Positions 12,701-27,700 are shown, counted from the stretch's first letter. The stretch is DNA of 64,000 nucleotides from Aquatica leii (GCA_035610365.1 CM069439.1:15451533-15515532), one strand, 5' to 3'. Translations and numbers: made by a program. Notes: generated by a model not told the origin, from the letters alone.

Positions 12701-15700
12701 TTCTACTTTGATCGATCATGCAATTTTCGCTGCATATTCTCCCGTTTTTGAATCTGGAGTAATTGATTCCCTTGGTTTGTCTGATCATTTTCTGGTGTTT
12801 GTAACACTTAATTATAACAAAGATCATGCGACTCCCAAAACGTTTAGGTATTTTAATGGTATACAAACAGAATTGTTTTTAAATAATTTAAAATCGATCC
12901 CTTGAAATAATTTTTATCGCATGAATGACATCGACGAAAAAGTATCATTCTTCAATATTGCTATACTTGAACTTTTTGATGTACACGCTCCTTTGAAGTT
13001 ATACAAATCGCATAAGCCTTCTACTCCTTGGCTCACTGATAACGTTAAATTAATGCAGAAACTGCGCCGTTTTAAGCGTGATCGTGACTCTGCAAAATGG
13101 GATTATTACAAATCGTTAAGAAATCTTGTTAACACATCTGTACGCAGGGAAAACAGAGCTTATTTTGAATATATTGTCTCTTGTAATAAAGGCAACACAT
13201 ATAAACTCTGGAAGACAATTAAATCTCTTAATGTATAACGGTCACCTACTAGTAATCTACCTCCTCATCTTCGAGATCCTGATAGAATTAACACATGTTT
13301 TGCTGCTTCTTATAATAGTTTAATTACTCCTTCTGATAACTTAATTTCAAACTATACTAATAATGTTAAACCTCGAGTTACGGAAGTGTTCTCATTTACG
13401 CTGGTTTCTCAGCAGGAAATTGAAGAGGTATTATATGGTATCAAGTCTAATGCGGTAGGGCCTGACGAATTGAGTATACGCATAATACAACTTTGTTGTC
13501 CTTCCATTTTGCCAGTTTTGACGCATATTATAAATTCATGTTAACTCGAGTCCACTTTTCGTTCTTGTAAAATTGCACATGTTCTACCAATATATAAATT
13601 AAAAAAGTGTGCTGAATTAAATGATCTCCGTCCAATAAGCATTATTTCACCTTTATCAAAAATCTTAGAAAAGATAGTTGTAAAGCAAATTAATGCTCAT
13701 CTCACCAAATTCAATGTTCTTCCATCAGTGCAGTCTGGTTTTAGATTGGAGTATAGTTGTGCGTCAGCGTTAGCTTCTGTCACTGATGATATAATTGCTA
13801 CTTTAGATTCTGGTCTTAATACTGCTTTAATATTACTTGATTTCTCGAAAGCGTTTGATACTATCAACCATAATCTATTATTTTCTATCCTGCAATTCAT
13901 AGGATTTGGCGCGTCTTCTTTAAATTTCATTAAACTATTTTTAGGTAATAGGTCTCAATGTGTCAGAGCTTATGATAAGTTGTCTAAATCTACTTTAGTT
14001 TCCTGTGGCGTTCCACAAAGCTCCGTCCTTGGACCCTTGCTATTTTCCATTTATACGTGTAATATTTTCCAATGCCTAAACTCATGTAAGTTCCACTTGT
14101 ATGCTAATGACTCACAATTATTCTTTTCGTTTAAAACATCTGACTATTTAAGAGCACAACAATACATTAACACGAATCTCTCAAACCTTTTACGGATCAC
14201 TCACGACCACTGCCTCAGTATAAATCCGGCGAAATCATCGGTTCTTTTGTTCTGTAGCAAGACTGTAAGGAATTTCCTGGAGACTAATATATCTTTCACT
14301 CTGGGTGATAATGTTCTTGTATCTCAGCATGAAGCAAAAAATCTAGGGTTAATCTTGGATGTAGAAGTCATATATCTTCAACAATTAGAAAAGCATACTC
14401 GTCTTTTCGAACGATTTGTCCGTATCGTCAATCTCTCTCTCTGTATGTTCGTAAACTTCTCTGTGATACGCTAGTTTTAAGCCATTTTAACTATTGCGAT
14501 GTTATTTATGGTCCTTGTTTAGATTGGCGTGAGGCTAATAGGATACAAAAGGTTCAAAATTGTTGTGTACGTTTTATTTATAGTATAGATCGCCGTCAAT
14601 GTATTTCTTTTGCTCTAAAAACAGCGCAATGTCTGAAAATGGTTCAGAGAAGGCACCTACATTTCTGTATTTTTGTTCATAAAATACTATTGTACAAAAG
14701 CCCACCTTACCTATATGACAAAATAACTTTCCGCACAGATATCCATAACTTAAATCTACGGCACCGAGGGTTAATATCTGTTCCACGACACAGTAAGACG
14801 TTGTTTAGACAGTCATTTTCATAAAACATCGCTTCTATTTATAATAATATAATTTATGATTGGAAGTTGCTAATGCCTGAGTCGTTAAAAGCACATTTGA
14901 AACAAATGTTAATGGGTCAACAACTGTAACAGTAAGATTTGTTTGTTTGTTCACTTCGTTGCAATTACTACTTTGTTTTGTGTTATAATTAAGAAATTTA
15001 AATAGTTGTCCTTTTTTGTTGTCTTATTTTGTTTATATATAAAAATACTTATTTAATGTTTAAGCGATTGAAAAGCGCTGAAATAAAAGGTACATATTAA
15101 GTGTACAAGACCTGGAAGAAAAACAATGCATCTGCTCAGGTGGGTGACTTGACCAGGTACTTTTTGACAGGATATTATATTGATTTTGTGATAATGTCTA
15201 TTACGTTTTTGATCTGTCAATAAAAAAAAAACCTTTATCGGATACTCGATGGTCTAGTAGAATAGATGCAATAACTCCTTCAAGGTATCAACTTGGGGAG
15301 GTTTATGATGCTCTGTTTGAAATAAGCGAAGGAAAGTTTAAAAATAACGTAAAAAAATGAGTGCATCGTTGGCCAAAAAATTGCAAAATTTTGAGTTCAT
15401 TTGCATTCTTATATTGTGGTATAATATTTTTAGTAAAGTTACATTGTTAGTAAAATTATTCAAAAACCGAACTTTGATGTTGCTCAGTGTTGTAATCATT
15501 TAAATAATTTGAATAATTTTTTGAAAACTTATCGCTCCGATAAAGGTTTTAATGATCTATTGATTGATGCTAAAGAAATAGCATCCAGCTTAGACATAGA
15601 ACCTAAATTCAAAAAACAAAGAGGTCTAAGACCGCGAAAAATAAAAAAAAAACATTTTGATTATGAATGTGACGATGAACCGATCCACGACGAAACTTTA

Positions 15701-18700
15701 AAGTTCAAAGTTGATTGTTTTTTTAATGCTCTAGATGTAATCAGAACATCAGTGGATGAGAGATTCAAATTACTTTCTTCTTACTCTAGTAATTTTTCGT
15801 TTTTATGGAATATTGATAAATTTAAAAATTATTCTAAAAACGAACAATTAGAATTATGTCAAAAAGTTGTATTAAACGACAAAACTCGCAATGAACGAGA
15901 CATCAGTGCCGTGGAACTTGTTAAAGAATTGCAATATTTACAAAATTTTGATGAAAAAGTTATTACGTCTCCAGAAGAAACTTTAAATTTAATAACAATT
16001 TACAACTTAGTGGATTCTTTTCGTAATACGAGCATAATACTTCGTATTTTATTAACAATGCCGGTTTCTGTTGCTACCGCAGAACGATCTTTTTCAAAAC
16101 TCAAAATAAATAAAAAATTATTTAAGATCGACCATGGGACAAAACTGACGTAGTAATCTTGCTATTATTTCAATAGAAACGGTTCAGCTAAAAGAATTAG
16201 ACACAGAAGATTTAATTAAACAATTTGCAAAAATTAAAGCACGAAAAGCTCAATTCACTTTGCTAAATTATTAATAACAATACCTAATACCTGGATATTA
16301 ACCTTTAAAAGGTGACATGTTGCATTATTAAAATAATATATTGTTTTGTTTTTATTTGTCGATAAGTTTCGTCCTGTACGAACGAGTATTTTTAATAATT
16401 TAAATTTTTTTTTATTTCTTGTGCTTTTGTATCATATATTACATTTGAAACTAAAATACAAAAATTTTGAGTTGTAATACTGAATATATTTCTGTTTTCT
16501 ATAAATTTATAATTATGTTATGTACCTCAATGACAAAATACTTGTATGGCTTATGGCTTGTACTTGTAAAATATAAAAATGAAAATAAATGTATGAAAAT
16601 ACTTTTTAAAATTATTTTTTAATAGTGGATAAAAATACCTAACTTAACTCGTATCTGTACTCACATATGAACGTAATACAAATTTGGGACGTTATTTTAA
16701 ATTTGCACAAGGGCGCCAAAAGAAGGCGCGGGCCTGCAAAATGGACTTGACTTTTGAAACATGTCGCTCTTTCTTTAAGAGGTTTGTGTACAAAATATTT
16801 TAGCTTACTCTTAAACAAATACAAAAGTTTTTACATATGTTTTTTTATAAATAGGGCAGTATATATAATTTGAGTTTATTTTGAATTGATTTTTTTTACC
16901 TTTGTCTCTATTTAAGACTCTTTTTCATTTGATCAATTACTTTAAATTAGATGATATAAATAATAATTACGCTCCATAATCATAATTTAATTCAATACCC
17001 GTTTAAAAAAACAATGAATATCTATAGAAAGTCTAAACATAAAAAACAACACCTAAATGAAACCAATTTGTAGTAGCGATTACCTAATACTTCGTCATTT
17101 GATTAAGTAATCGCTGTAAATAAGTCTGATAGAGTTACGGTATCAGTTTCTTATTTGCTATCAGAAGTTTGTTTTTGATATCAATTACTTACAAGTAATT
17201 ATCGGTAAACATCGATTTACTTACGTGCTTCATTTCGACGCAATTCTGGGGGACTCGAAGGAGTATTTATTTGCTGTTTTTTCTTTTTTCCTCTAATTGA
17301 CTTGAACAATCTAAAACAAAACGTTGATAAAATTATATTTTATATAATAATCATAAAGTAAATCAAATGCGGTATGATAACTAACAAAATGGAAATTTAA
17401 ACAATGATAAGTGTGTTATAATAAAATATAACCTTAGCTTTGACCTGAAGGTCAAAAATGCGCTAAAACTGTTAATTACTTCTATTAATGCACATTGGTG
17501 CAATAAACCTAGTATTTAAATTGTATGCCCATATATATGTGTGTATATATATATACAGGGTTTTCACCAAGGAATCCGAGATACTTTGCATAAGAAATCT
17601 ATGACTCGTTTTCAGCAAAAATAGTTCCATTCACTTTTCTCAAATTTCTAACGGTTCTTGAAATATCGCGGTTTGAACTAAATCGTAGCTATTGATTTAA
17701 CAAAGTTGTCACCAAAACAATTGATTTTGTACTTGACGACCAATGACGACACTTAACGACATGATCACGTAGTTAACTGCATTGTCAAAGTTAACAATAC
17801 AACCGGGCCTAAGTAATTTAATAATAAGCAACTTGACACGTTAGAACAAAAATTGTTGATTGTCATTTTGTTAATTTTCATCATTTGTGTTAAAATCCTG
17901 CCTTCAATTTCTTCATATGAAGAATACGCAAACATAATTTTTGTGTAAGAATATCTCAACGATAGTATCACCGCCTCAAATAAAAAATACCAACGACGAT
18001 ACCTAAACCGACGTCTACCAGACAAACAAAGGTTCAGTAGAACCTTTACAACTCTTCGATAAACAGGTGCGTTCTTGTGAAAGAGAATTTATGCGAAGAA
18101 ATAATGCTGCAGACGTAAATGAGATCATTGAAGAATTTCTGTATTTACTGGTCAAATTAGTACGGCTGTGCACGACAGTTTTCGAGAAAACGGGCTACAT
18201 CTCTATCATTAGCAACCGATACAAGATCTGGAACCTTTTTTAAGAACTCTTTTCTGTGACAAAGCTACATTTACAAGAAATAGAATCAATAATTTCCATA
18301 ACGAACATGTGTGGGAAATCGAAGCAGCTCGTTTCGACGCGACCACCTCGACGCATCCATTTCGACACCGTCGTTTCGACGCGAGCTCATCTTGACGCGA
18401 GATCATCTCGACGCAAGTTCATCTTGACGCGAGATCATCTCGACGCGAGTTCATTTCGACGCGAGCTCATCCCAACGCTACTACACATCGCAATACCGCC
18501 TTTACTTCAAACTAAAATTAAGGTATTTCGATTCGATTTCTACAATTACACTAGTACACGTATCATCAATATAGAAATAAATCCAGATTCAAATATGTAT
18601 TTAGAAATATTATAGATATAATAAAAAATAAGTAGCAATATGCATCTTAATCCATGAGAAAATTGTGTGCGATGCCTCTAAGGTATTCTAACGCCATCAC

Positions 18701-21700
18701 TTTATTGCCATAGTATCAAATCAGGTCTTTATATTGTGTACCTATATTTTCCTAATTGTCTTTGACCTATTTAACAACCTATATTGCATTTTTTTATAAC
18801 TAAACAAAATAAGTACCCCTAGATATAAGCCGATACTTACATTACGTTAAAGAAATTACCATAACGTTGAATGAATCAAAAATACAAAATTCATGATTTC
18901 AAGGATGAGTTCTCGTCGAAATGAGGTCGCGTCGAGATGATCTCCGTCAAGATAATGTCGCGTCGAAACAATCTGGCGTCGAAGTGGCTGCGTCGAAATA
19001 AGATGTACCGGTGGGAAATACAAAACCCTCTATTCGAAATACCAATTTCCATACAAGATTATCCGTAAACGTTTCGGCTACAATAATTTTTACTAAAGCT
19101 TTCGGACCACATTTCTTTGATTGACATTTGAACAGTGAAATGTGCCGGGCTTTTTTGGAGTACGAATCACTTCTATTACTTGTGGACATTCCTCTTTATA
19201 TCATAAAGACGATGTTCTATTTACATGAGGGTGGTCCGGCCCGTTATAAAAAAAGTGTCACTAATTGCCTCAATAAGCAGTATCCAATCGATAAATATGT
19301 GGTGGTCCTATTGCTTGGTCACCGCGATCTTCAGATCTCAACTAACTAGACGTTTTCATGTGGAGACATGTGAAAACACTTACATATTCAATGGAACAGC
19401 TGAATAATAACGACCAACTCTTTCAACATCTTTGTGCAGGTTTTAACGAGGTTTAAAAGAATGTGGAAAACTACAACTGGAAACTCTTAAGCCCTTTAAC
19501 AAATTTACTTCAAGAATCGTTAGAAATTCCGGAAAAGCAAATAAAATAACTTTTGCTTAAAATCAGCCATAGAGTGGATATGCGAAGTAGCTCAGATACC
19601 TCAGCAGACACCCTGTTTAGTCTATATACAGAGTGTTTTGGAATTGCGTGTTTTTTAGGAATGTGTTTTCTAGCACAAAATAAACAAAAAAGGTCATGTA
19701 AACATATGTCCAATATTAACTTATTACCGAGATATTGAGATGCAACGAATTTCTTACATCACCAGGATGTCCATTTACAGTAACTGCAGTCTTTGTGATT
19801 CGATTTCGTAGTTCTTCCTGCGTGCTAATAGATGTAGAATAATCCATGCACTTGATCATCGGCCTATTGGGAATAAGAATATCTTCTAGAAACAAATTAA
19901 GATTATTTTGCAAAATCCTAGTTAGATATTCCTGAAAGCCTTGCCGGTAAACAGAAAAGACAAATAATAACCGTTAGTAATTTTTCGTAGCGCTGGATGA
20001 AACCTATGATTTACTCTTCGTCTATTGGCACGCAGGAAGAACTACGAAATCCGATCACAGAAGCTGCAGCTACTATCAAAGAACGGCGTGATGCTATAAG
20101 ACTTGCAAGAAAAGCATGGATTCGTCGCGTTGAATTTTAGACATATGTTTATATAAACGTTTTTGTTTATTTTGTGCTACAAAGCACACTCCTAAAAAAG
20201 TGCAGCGCAATTCCGAAACACCTAATATAAATATAATACTCTGTGACATAAAAAATGCCACTAAGAAGGCGTTAGAATTTTTAGACCAAACTTAGAAGAA
20301 ATGTTTAACTAGTCAAAGGTAGTAATTGATTAAAATTTCAAAGAAATTAAACAAAAGATAAAAGCATTTTTTAATAATAATGGGTTGGATCACTCCTATT
20401 AGTTTCACACTCCCTTCTCGGCATTGATTCCACTAGTTTCTTTTCCTGAGGTATTGCATGCCAGGCAATCTGTAATTTATGCCGTAGAGCTTCTAATGTC
20501 TGTGGAGGGTTGGCTAATTGCTTACCCATCATGTCTCACACATCTTCGATAGGCCAAAGGTCGGGATATCTAATTGGCCATGGCAAGTTATTGACGTTAG
20601 CCACTTCGAAGCGCTCCATAGAATGCTTTGCAATGTGAGAACAGACATTATCCTGTTGGAACATCGAGTCCTCCAGCTCCTGGGGAAATGGAAAGATATG
20701 GAGTTCTACCACTTCATCAACATAACCATAACCCCTACAGTGTGATCAACATGTTACTCAACAGAAAACTGCACATTGCGACGTTCTCCGCCTCTACGTC
20801 TGACCATCATGCGACCATCGTGCGTTCCCAAGCAGAATCAGGATTCGTCACTAAAGACCACCCTATGCCATTCCACGTCCCAATCCAGGCGCAAGGTACA
20901 CTACTCTAAACATTGCTATTGATGACGACCCGTCAGCGGAAGCACAAGATACGGTCGATAAAACTGGAATCCAGAAGCTCTGTTTCGGCAAACTGTACGT
21001 TGGGTTTACTAATTTTAATATTTAATTGGTTAGCCATTATTTTTGATGACTTTTCTGAATTTTTTGGAATGGAATTAACCAGTGAACTTCTTCTTTTGAA
21101 ATACCACAAAACCACGCGTGAATTTCGATTAATTATGTTTATAGTGTAGGTTTTCTTTTCGATATAATGTATGATATCGTTTGCTACAAGTTCTCTATTG
21201 AATGTAGGTCACGTGATTGTACTGACCAGTTTATCTTGTCAACTTTATTGTTCTTTATTTGTTCTATGGCAAAAAACATTATCATCCAAAAAATAAAACC
21301 CTTTTTTACCAAACCAAACAAGTTGCATCTTGTTCTAGAATGTATTTTACGACATTCGTCATTCTAGAAACCAACTCTTATTGATAGTATTATTGATAGC
21401 GAAAGTCGATTCATTAAAATAGCATCTTTTTCCACTGCCCAAAATAAAGGATGCTATTTTGCCGCCGTGCTTTACATATTTTTAGTCAAAAACTAAGTAG
21501 TCTGTCCTACAGTAAAAACGCACACGTTTACACATGTATCGTTATGCAACATTTTTGGGAATGTGATGAAATTTAGCTGTCTATCTGCCAGACTTGCTTT
21601 TCTCAGCACTGCATCATTTCAAATTAAGGTTATTTTGTTGGTTGTCCGCTACACAGCTTGTCGTCGGTTTTTCTAATTTTGTAATAACTTTAACTGAACA

Positions 21701-24700
21701 TTTTTTACAATTTACTTTCAGGGCTATTTGGCGTTTGGAAGCGTTTTATTTATGCAGAAAAACAATTAAAACCCGTTTTCGTCCAACAATTTTGTTTCTT
21801 TCTTCCGAGATTGCAATTTGTAGTTTAAAAAAAATCAAAATCAGGATTAAATATCGTAAAATAATTGTTAGATTAATGTACCTATGATATATTTAGATTT
21901 TGGTACTATAAATACTTTTAAATGACAGTTGAGTACTTGAGTACTAAGGTATTCACTGCGCACTATTAAAAAATTATCGAATCTAGATAATTGGTCATTA
22001 TCTTAATATTATCTGTGAAATTTTAAAAGGATCCTTAATTCGAGATTAAGGTATAATAATTGCAACATCACTATCGTCTCTATTTGATTTAATTAAAACT
22101 TGTATAAACTGTAACTATTTGGTAACGATCTTTTTTGCTAGATATAAACATTTGGTATCTTTCAAAGCCAGTTCCTGTTATTATTATTTTTAGGTATTTA
22201 TTATGACTAGCTATTGCGCTAAACTATATACACAAATTTTATTTAATTTTGATGTGTGACAAAGCGTGGTTTTGTACAATCTTAAATTAAAGCTTATGTA
22301 GGACAATAGTGACTAGTTTTGTCCAAAAAGTTCTCACACGCCAAAATATTTTTGTCCTACTTTCAATTGTAATCTTTACGCCTCTGCATTTAAAACGTAT
22401 AAAACTAGTATATAGTACGGAAATCAAAACGAGATTTAATAAAAACCAGAGAAGGTACTTTTGTAGGCAATCACTGATAAGCAGTGATTTGCCAAATCTT
22501 ATATATAAGACATAAAAAAGAGTTAAACAAGGTTTAACGTTTTAATTATAAAAAAAATTAAGTACACAATCAAAAACGTAATTGTAACAAAAGAATAAAA
22601 AATAAACAACGTTCTTTAATATGTGTTTACCTTATTCCACTGATTTATTTTATTTAGTTTTTTTTATTCGTTGATAAATGACTTTGGACTTTCTTACCTT
22701 AACCTTGATAGCTCTGTTAATATAATTCCAGAACTGCCTCCTTTAGATCATAAAAACTCCAGCAATTAAAACGTGTACATGCTTATTGTCTTAGATTAAA
22801 AAATTGCATTTACAGTCACGCGGTATACTTTTATTAGAGTAATTACACAAACTTTTTTTGATCAATTTATTTTTGAACACAAATAACGTAACGCTTTATA
22901 AGCATATTAAACGATAATACACATTTGCGTAACTTCCACAATAAATTGTTTAATAAAGATTAATTTGAACGTTGTAATCAGTTAATTATAGTCTATAACG
23001 TAGTTACAATAAAGTTGTAAGCATAGTTTTTAAATAGTTAAAGACATTATGCCAACAGAAGAGAAGAAACAATTTCAGGTACTAATTGAAAAAATAAAGT
23101 GGATGTACTGTGCAACAAACAAGAAAAAATTAAAAAGAAATAAGTAGATAGAAACAAATAAAAAATCAAGAACAATAAAACGAATATAAAAAACTAAAAC
23201 TGTAAATAATATTTAAAAAGACCTATTCAAACTTAAAATGAAGTAGTTGTAAGAACTATTGGTAAAAAATTTAAGAAAAACTTCCACGTTTAGCAAAACA
23301 GAGTAAAAACAAAAACCGTGTGAAATTTTGCTCAACCATTCATATTGTTTATTTTGCATAATGATTTTTACGTATTCATATTTACACAAATTCATCCTTA
23401 AAAACGTCTTAAGAAACAAATTTATAATTATGTTTGACTTAAAAACACCAAAAATTGGTTAGTCAAATTTCAGTATGTACACTCAAGAAAAGAAAAATCG
23501 AGACACTTAGTTACAAACATATGCTATATGACGAGACCTACCCTAATTATTACAACAATACTTTTTACTTAAAATTATATCAAACTGCAAACAAATTTTT
23601 AATTGTATATCGAATTGAAAGCAATTCTGTCGGTTATGATTTTAACAAAATTTCAACTTTATTAGTAGTTTACAAGATAATTTGCATAACTAATTGAAAC
23701 TGGATAATAGAGAATTCAAAATGTACTTGTATTGTAAAATAATTCCTTGTGTTTTGATAATATAATGCGATTTAATTAGCATTTAACTGCAGATTACAGT
23801 TAATAACTTCTTTACCACAAAATTAAATTGGAGCAGGTTGGTACATGGGGCAAATCGAGACAAATCAAAATTACCGCCTAAATAAATAATAAAATAAAAC
23901 TTTTGACCATTTTTTAGACTGTTCTTTATGCAGCATGCCACAAGTGTAAATATTAAGTTAATGTGCTTTGATGTGCTGGTACATTTATATAATACTTGTT
24001 CAAATTGTCACATCAAAATAAGTATTTCTAATGTTTCACTGATCAGTATGTAATATCCGTAAACCTAAATTTAAAAATTTGTTTTATGAATTTTTGTAAT
24101 AAAATAACCTTAAAATTTGGCGGTTTGCTGCATTTGTTAAATATGTATACCATAGTTTATTAGCACACATCTCATAGGACATTTTGGAACGCAACCGCAG
24201 CTTGGGACAGAATCTTCGATGTTTTTTATTCGTTTGTGTTTGTGCATTTGTCTATTAAGTACTAAAGAAGAGATAGCAAGCTATGAAACATCTTTCCATG
24301 CAGAATAGTTAAAAACCATAAACTCAAAACCGATCGTGCTGAAGTAATGGTTGATGATTGAAAGAAAGCAGTCTTTGAGGTTTGAACCACACACGAATTC
24401 AAAAAATGTTGGAATGTTGGCTTCATGTTATTTAAGAAATAATGCTAAAAAAGAAAACTTGACTTTAATCTATCAATTCCTAATCTGTCCCACCGCTGTG
24501 CCCCAGGTGGGGCACAGTGGGGCAATCAACCGCTTTCGAGTTTTTTTGTATTTTTGTCACCTAAAGTAATAACTGTACACCCTCATACCTGAGCAAACAC
24601 ATGTTTCAGTTTCATAATTTATGTAAACCTAGTTTTAAAGAATTGACAAATAAAAAACTGTCTCAAGCTACCCCGCCCTACACTAATTATATTTTTTTTT

Positions 24701-27700
24701 AAATAAATATTTTTTATTGTAAAGGTAAATTATACTTTAAAGATAAATACCAGTAAATAAAATATTATTAATGATAAATAAAACCTTCAGTAAACAAAAA
24801 ATAGAATCACTTTTAACAAAATAATCAAAATTTGTTTTGCAAAATCGTAAAATAAATCATGAAAAGTATTTACCAATTTAAAGATATTGGTAAAAAAATG
24901 AGAAACGAATTAACGTATTCAAGAAAAATAACATTCAAAAAATAAACAGTAGAATAAAAAACATTATAGTTTATTTTAAATAAGAAGCAAAGAAAACTAA
25001 AAAAAAAATTAAATGCGCTTTATCGATTTAAAGATTTTATTTAGATGGAAAAAAATCATAATAAACATACAACAATAAACTTATATAAAAAATAAAATAA
25101 AGAAAAACCAAGAATTTTGATATGTTTTTTTTATTTTGATAAATTCGTGTTAGTGATCAAAGTATATATAAGAAATTATTTTCTTCCTTAGCCATTCGTC
25201 GTTCAACTTTGGACACAGGTCTCTGTTCTCGCCATCGAGATTTATTCTACTCGGTGCGCCTGCAGTAAAACCCCCCTATGCTCTTCAGGTCGTCCCCCAG
25301 CGCATTTAAGGACATCCTCTCCTCCGTTGTCCCCTCCATGGCCTCCAGTCTTGTATTCGATTATTCCATCGTTCATCTGTTTGACGTGCATTATGGTCTA
25401 TTTTAGTGTGGCCACATATTCTACCACGTCTCTTACTTTTCTTTTTCTTCTGATCTATGTGTTTGTATTTCTATTAGTTTACCTGATTCCTAGCGTAGTT
25501 GTTTCCATGAATATTTGGGTTTTTGCAATTGTATCCATATTAGCTTTGGTAAGTGTCTACGTTTGACAGACATACGTAAGCACCGGCAAGAAGCATTGGT
25601 CAAACACCGTGCGTTTTTGGTATTGCGGTAGCTTGGGATTTAGTATAAAGGATAGCTTTCCGAATCCTGTCCATGTAGGCTCCTTTGGTATATTTCCGTC
25701 GTCTGGTTCTTCTTGTCTAACTTTAAGATTTGTCCGAGGTATATGTATTCACTCACACATCTCTGTTTTCTTCTTGTACGTTGGTCATTAGTTTTGTTTT
25801 CTTCATATTTATTTTTGCGCCAGCCTTTCGTGATGCTTCTTTTCAAATATTGTTGCCGTTATTATGGCATCGTCGGCGTATCTCAGATGGGACATTTTTT
25901 TTACCGTTGATATTTATTCCATAGTTTTTCCATTGTAAAGATCTAAATTCATCTTCCAGGGTAAGTGTGAACAATTTAGGGGATATTACATCAATTTGCT
26001 TAACACCTCTTTTGATTGGTATCTTCCTAGTTTTTCCTCAAGTTGTATTATCAGTATTACATTCTCGTATATGTTGTAAATTAGTTGTCTGTAGCGGGAA
26101 GCTATCCTACAGTTTTCATGGCTTTCTCCACCGCCCATAGCTCTACGCTGTCAAAAAACTTTTCATAGTCCATGAAGGCTAGAAATAAGGGCAAATGGAT
26201 ACTTTATATACCTGCAAAAACAATAAAATAAGTAGATAATTATTTACGTCCGTTTTGTCGCTATTCTTATGTAGGAGGATGGCTATAATATAATATAATC
26301 CTCAGCGATGACTAAGTTGTGTAGGCATTTGTTTAGTAATGTTTTCAATGTGTCCATTATGACATCTTTCCCTACTTTTAGCATTTCTGCGATTACATCG
26401 TCTGCAGCTTATTTATTTTTAAGTTCCTTTATAGTTTTCGACGTCTAGTAGTTCTTCCAAATTGGCATTTGTAATAGTCTTGGTTATACTTTCTTGTGTG
26501 TTGGGATCTAGTGCATTTTCGGATTTGTACATGTTTTCATAATATTTTGTTATTATTTTTTCTATTTTTTATTTCTTTCTTTCTTTTCCATTGTTGTGTT
26601 TCATAGTAATTATTTTTGGTCTTCCCAATGTTGGACTTAGACATTTCATGCCCTTGTTCATTTCGGTTATTTTTTCTATTCTTGATTCATTGTATTATTT
26701 GTCTTTTCGATTTTCCTTCTTATTGTGTTATAAGGTATTACGGTCAGCTTCATCAGCTGAGCCGGGACAACCCTGTTTACCTTGGCAGGTGTTGGAGTCG
26801 CAGCCTAAAATCCGTACGTATTCCAATACTACTGTCATGCGAACCAGCTCTCCCAGCTCAAGCTAAAGTGTCGTGGCAAGAGCCAACACATCGTTACGAT
26901 GCCTGTCGCTGCTCTGCTGACTTTGATCAACGGCAGCCAAAACCAAACCTCTTGCTGTTGTGGACATGTCTCAAGGGCAATCAATGCTGAGAGGTCTTGG
27001 TTTAATTATCTAGACCAAGAAAAATCAACACCATCAAAAATCTAAATTTAGGGTGAAAAGGACTAGGCCGATAGATGCGTGACTGGATAGAAAACCAGTC
27101 GTCACTGGTTCTAACCTCAAGGCACCAGACAAACCCCGTTGTATATAGTTTTACTTAGCTTACTTTTAGAACTTAGCGAGAAAAATAAATAATACTGAAA
27201 ACCTAGAATGGGAAATCAATACGTTTAAACCCTTTCAAACTCCAGGAGCCGATGAAATGTATTCCATCATGCTGCAAAAGGGATTTGCTACTCTGCAAAA
27301 CGCAGTATGCAAAATTCTCAGAGCCAGCTTAGCATTTTCGCATATACCAAACAGCTGGCGGATTGTCAAGGTCGTATTTATGCCAAAGCCAGAGAGATAT
27401 ACGTACGCTCAGACAAAATCTTATAGACCGATCAACTTAATTTCTTTCATCTTGAAAATATTTGAAAAAGTAGTCGACAAGTACATACGGGACGGAGCAC
27501 TAAAGGCTTTGCCTCTGCATCGACACCAGTATGCTTACCAACTCACCAACTAGTAAGCAGGTGCAAAAATGCAATCCAATAGAATGATATTGCATTGGGT
27601 GCTTTTCTAGATATTAAAGGAGCATTTAACAATACTGCCGTCACCTCAATTGTAAGCACAATGGGAAAAAAGGAATCACACTTCTAGTCCGAAACTAGGT

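Larger units (their letters stand above)
12150..15050 (+). mobile_element. CR1-like non-LTR retrotransposon, degraded
   Basis: Endonuclease and reverse transcriptase segments follow each other on the plus strand inside the first large intron of the NPF gene, ending with an AT-rich tail near 15050. There is no ORF1 in front, so the copy is probably 5' truncated. Stops and frameshifts occur about every 400 bp. The RT block style (DFSKAFDTINHNLL, GVPQ-SVLGPLLFSIYT) points to the CR1/L2 side of the LINE tree. The exact clade is not certain. Confidence 0.85.
17556..19500 (+). mobile_element. IS630/mariner-like (DUF4817-type) transposase relic
   Basis: The plus strand reads ISSYEEYANIIFV, NKKYQRRYLNRRLPD, then ISTAVHDSFRENGLHLYH (helix-turn-helix region), DKATFTRNRINNFHNEHVW (first catalytic Asp block) and, after the insertion, NTNFHTRLSVNV, LNSEMCRAFLE, DIPLYIIKTMFYLHEGGPAR (second catalytic block, with HE where HD is expected), then NLFQ-like tail motifs. 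Many stops and frame changes are present. The coding sequence is interrupted exactly between HVWE and the ENPY-like block by the 691-bp element at 18320-19010. Identification is by motif order. Confidence 0.75.

Noticed and set aside
18256..18615. 119-codon frame across the tandem TCGACGCGA repeats
   Set aside because: The frame exists because the repeat unit lacks stops; it spans the Foldback-like end and the transposase relic and has no independent coding signs.
25327..25566. Hydrophobic 79-codon frame resembling a membrane protein
   Set aside because: It is the antisense shadow of the RTE-like LINE tail on the minus strand, whose motifs are clear.
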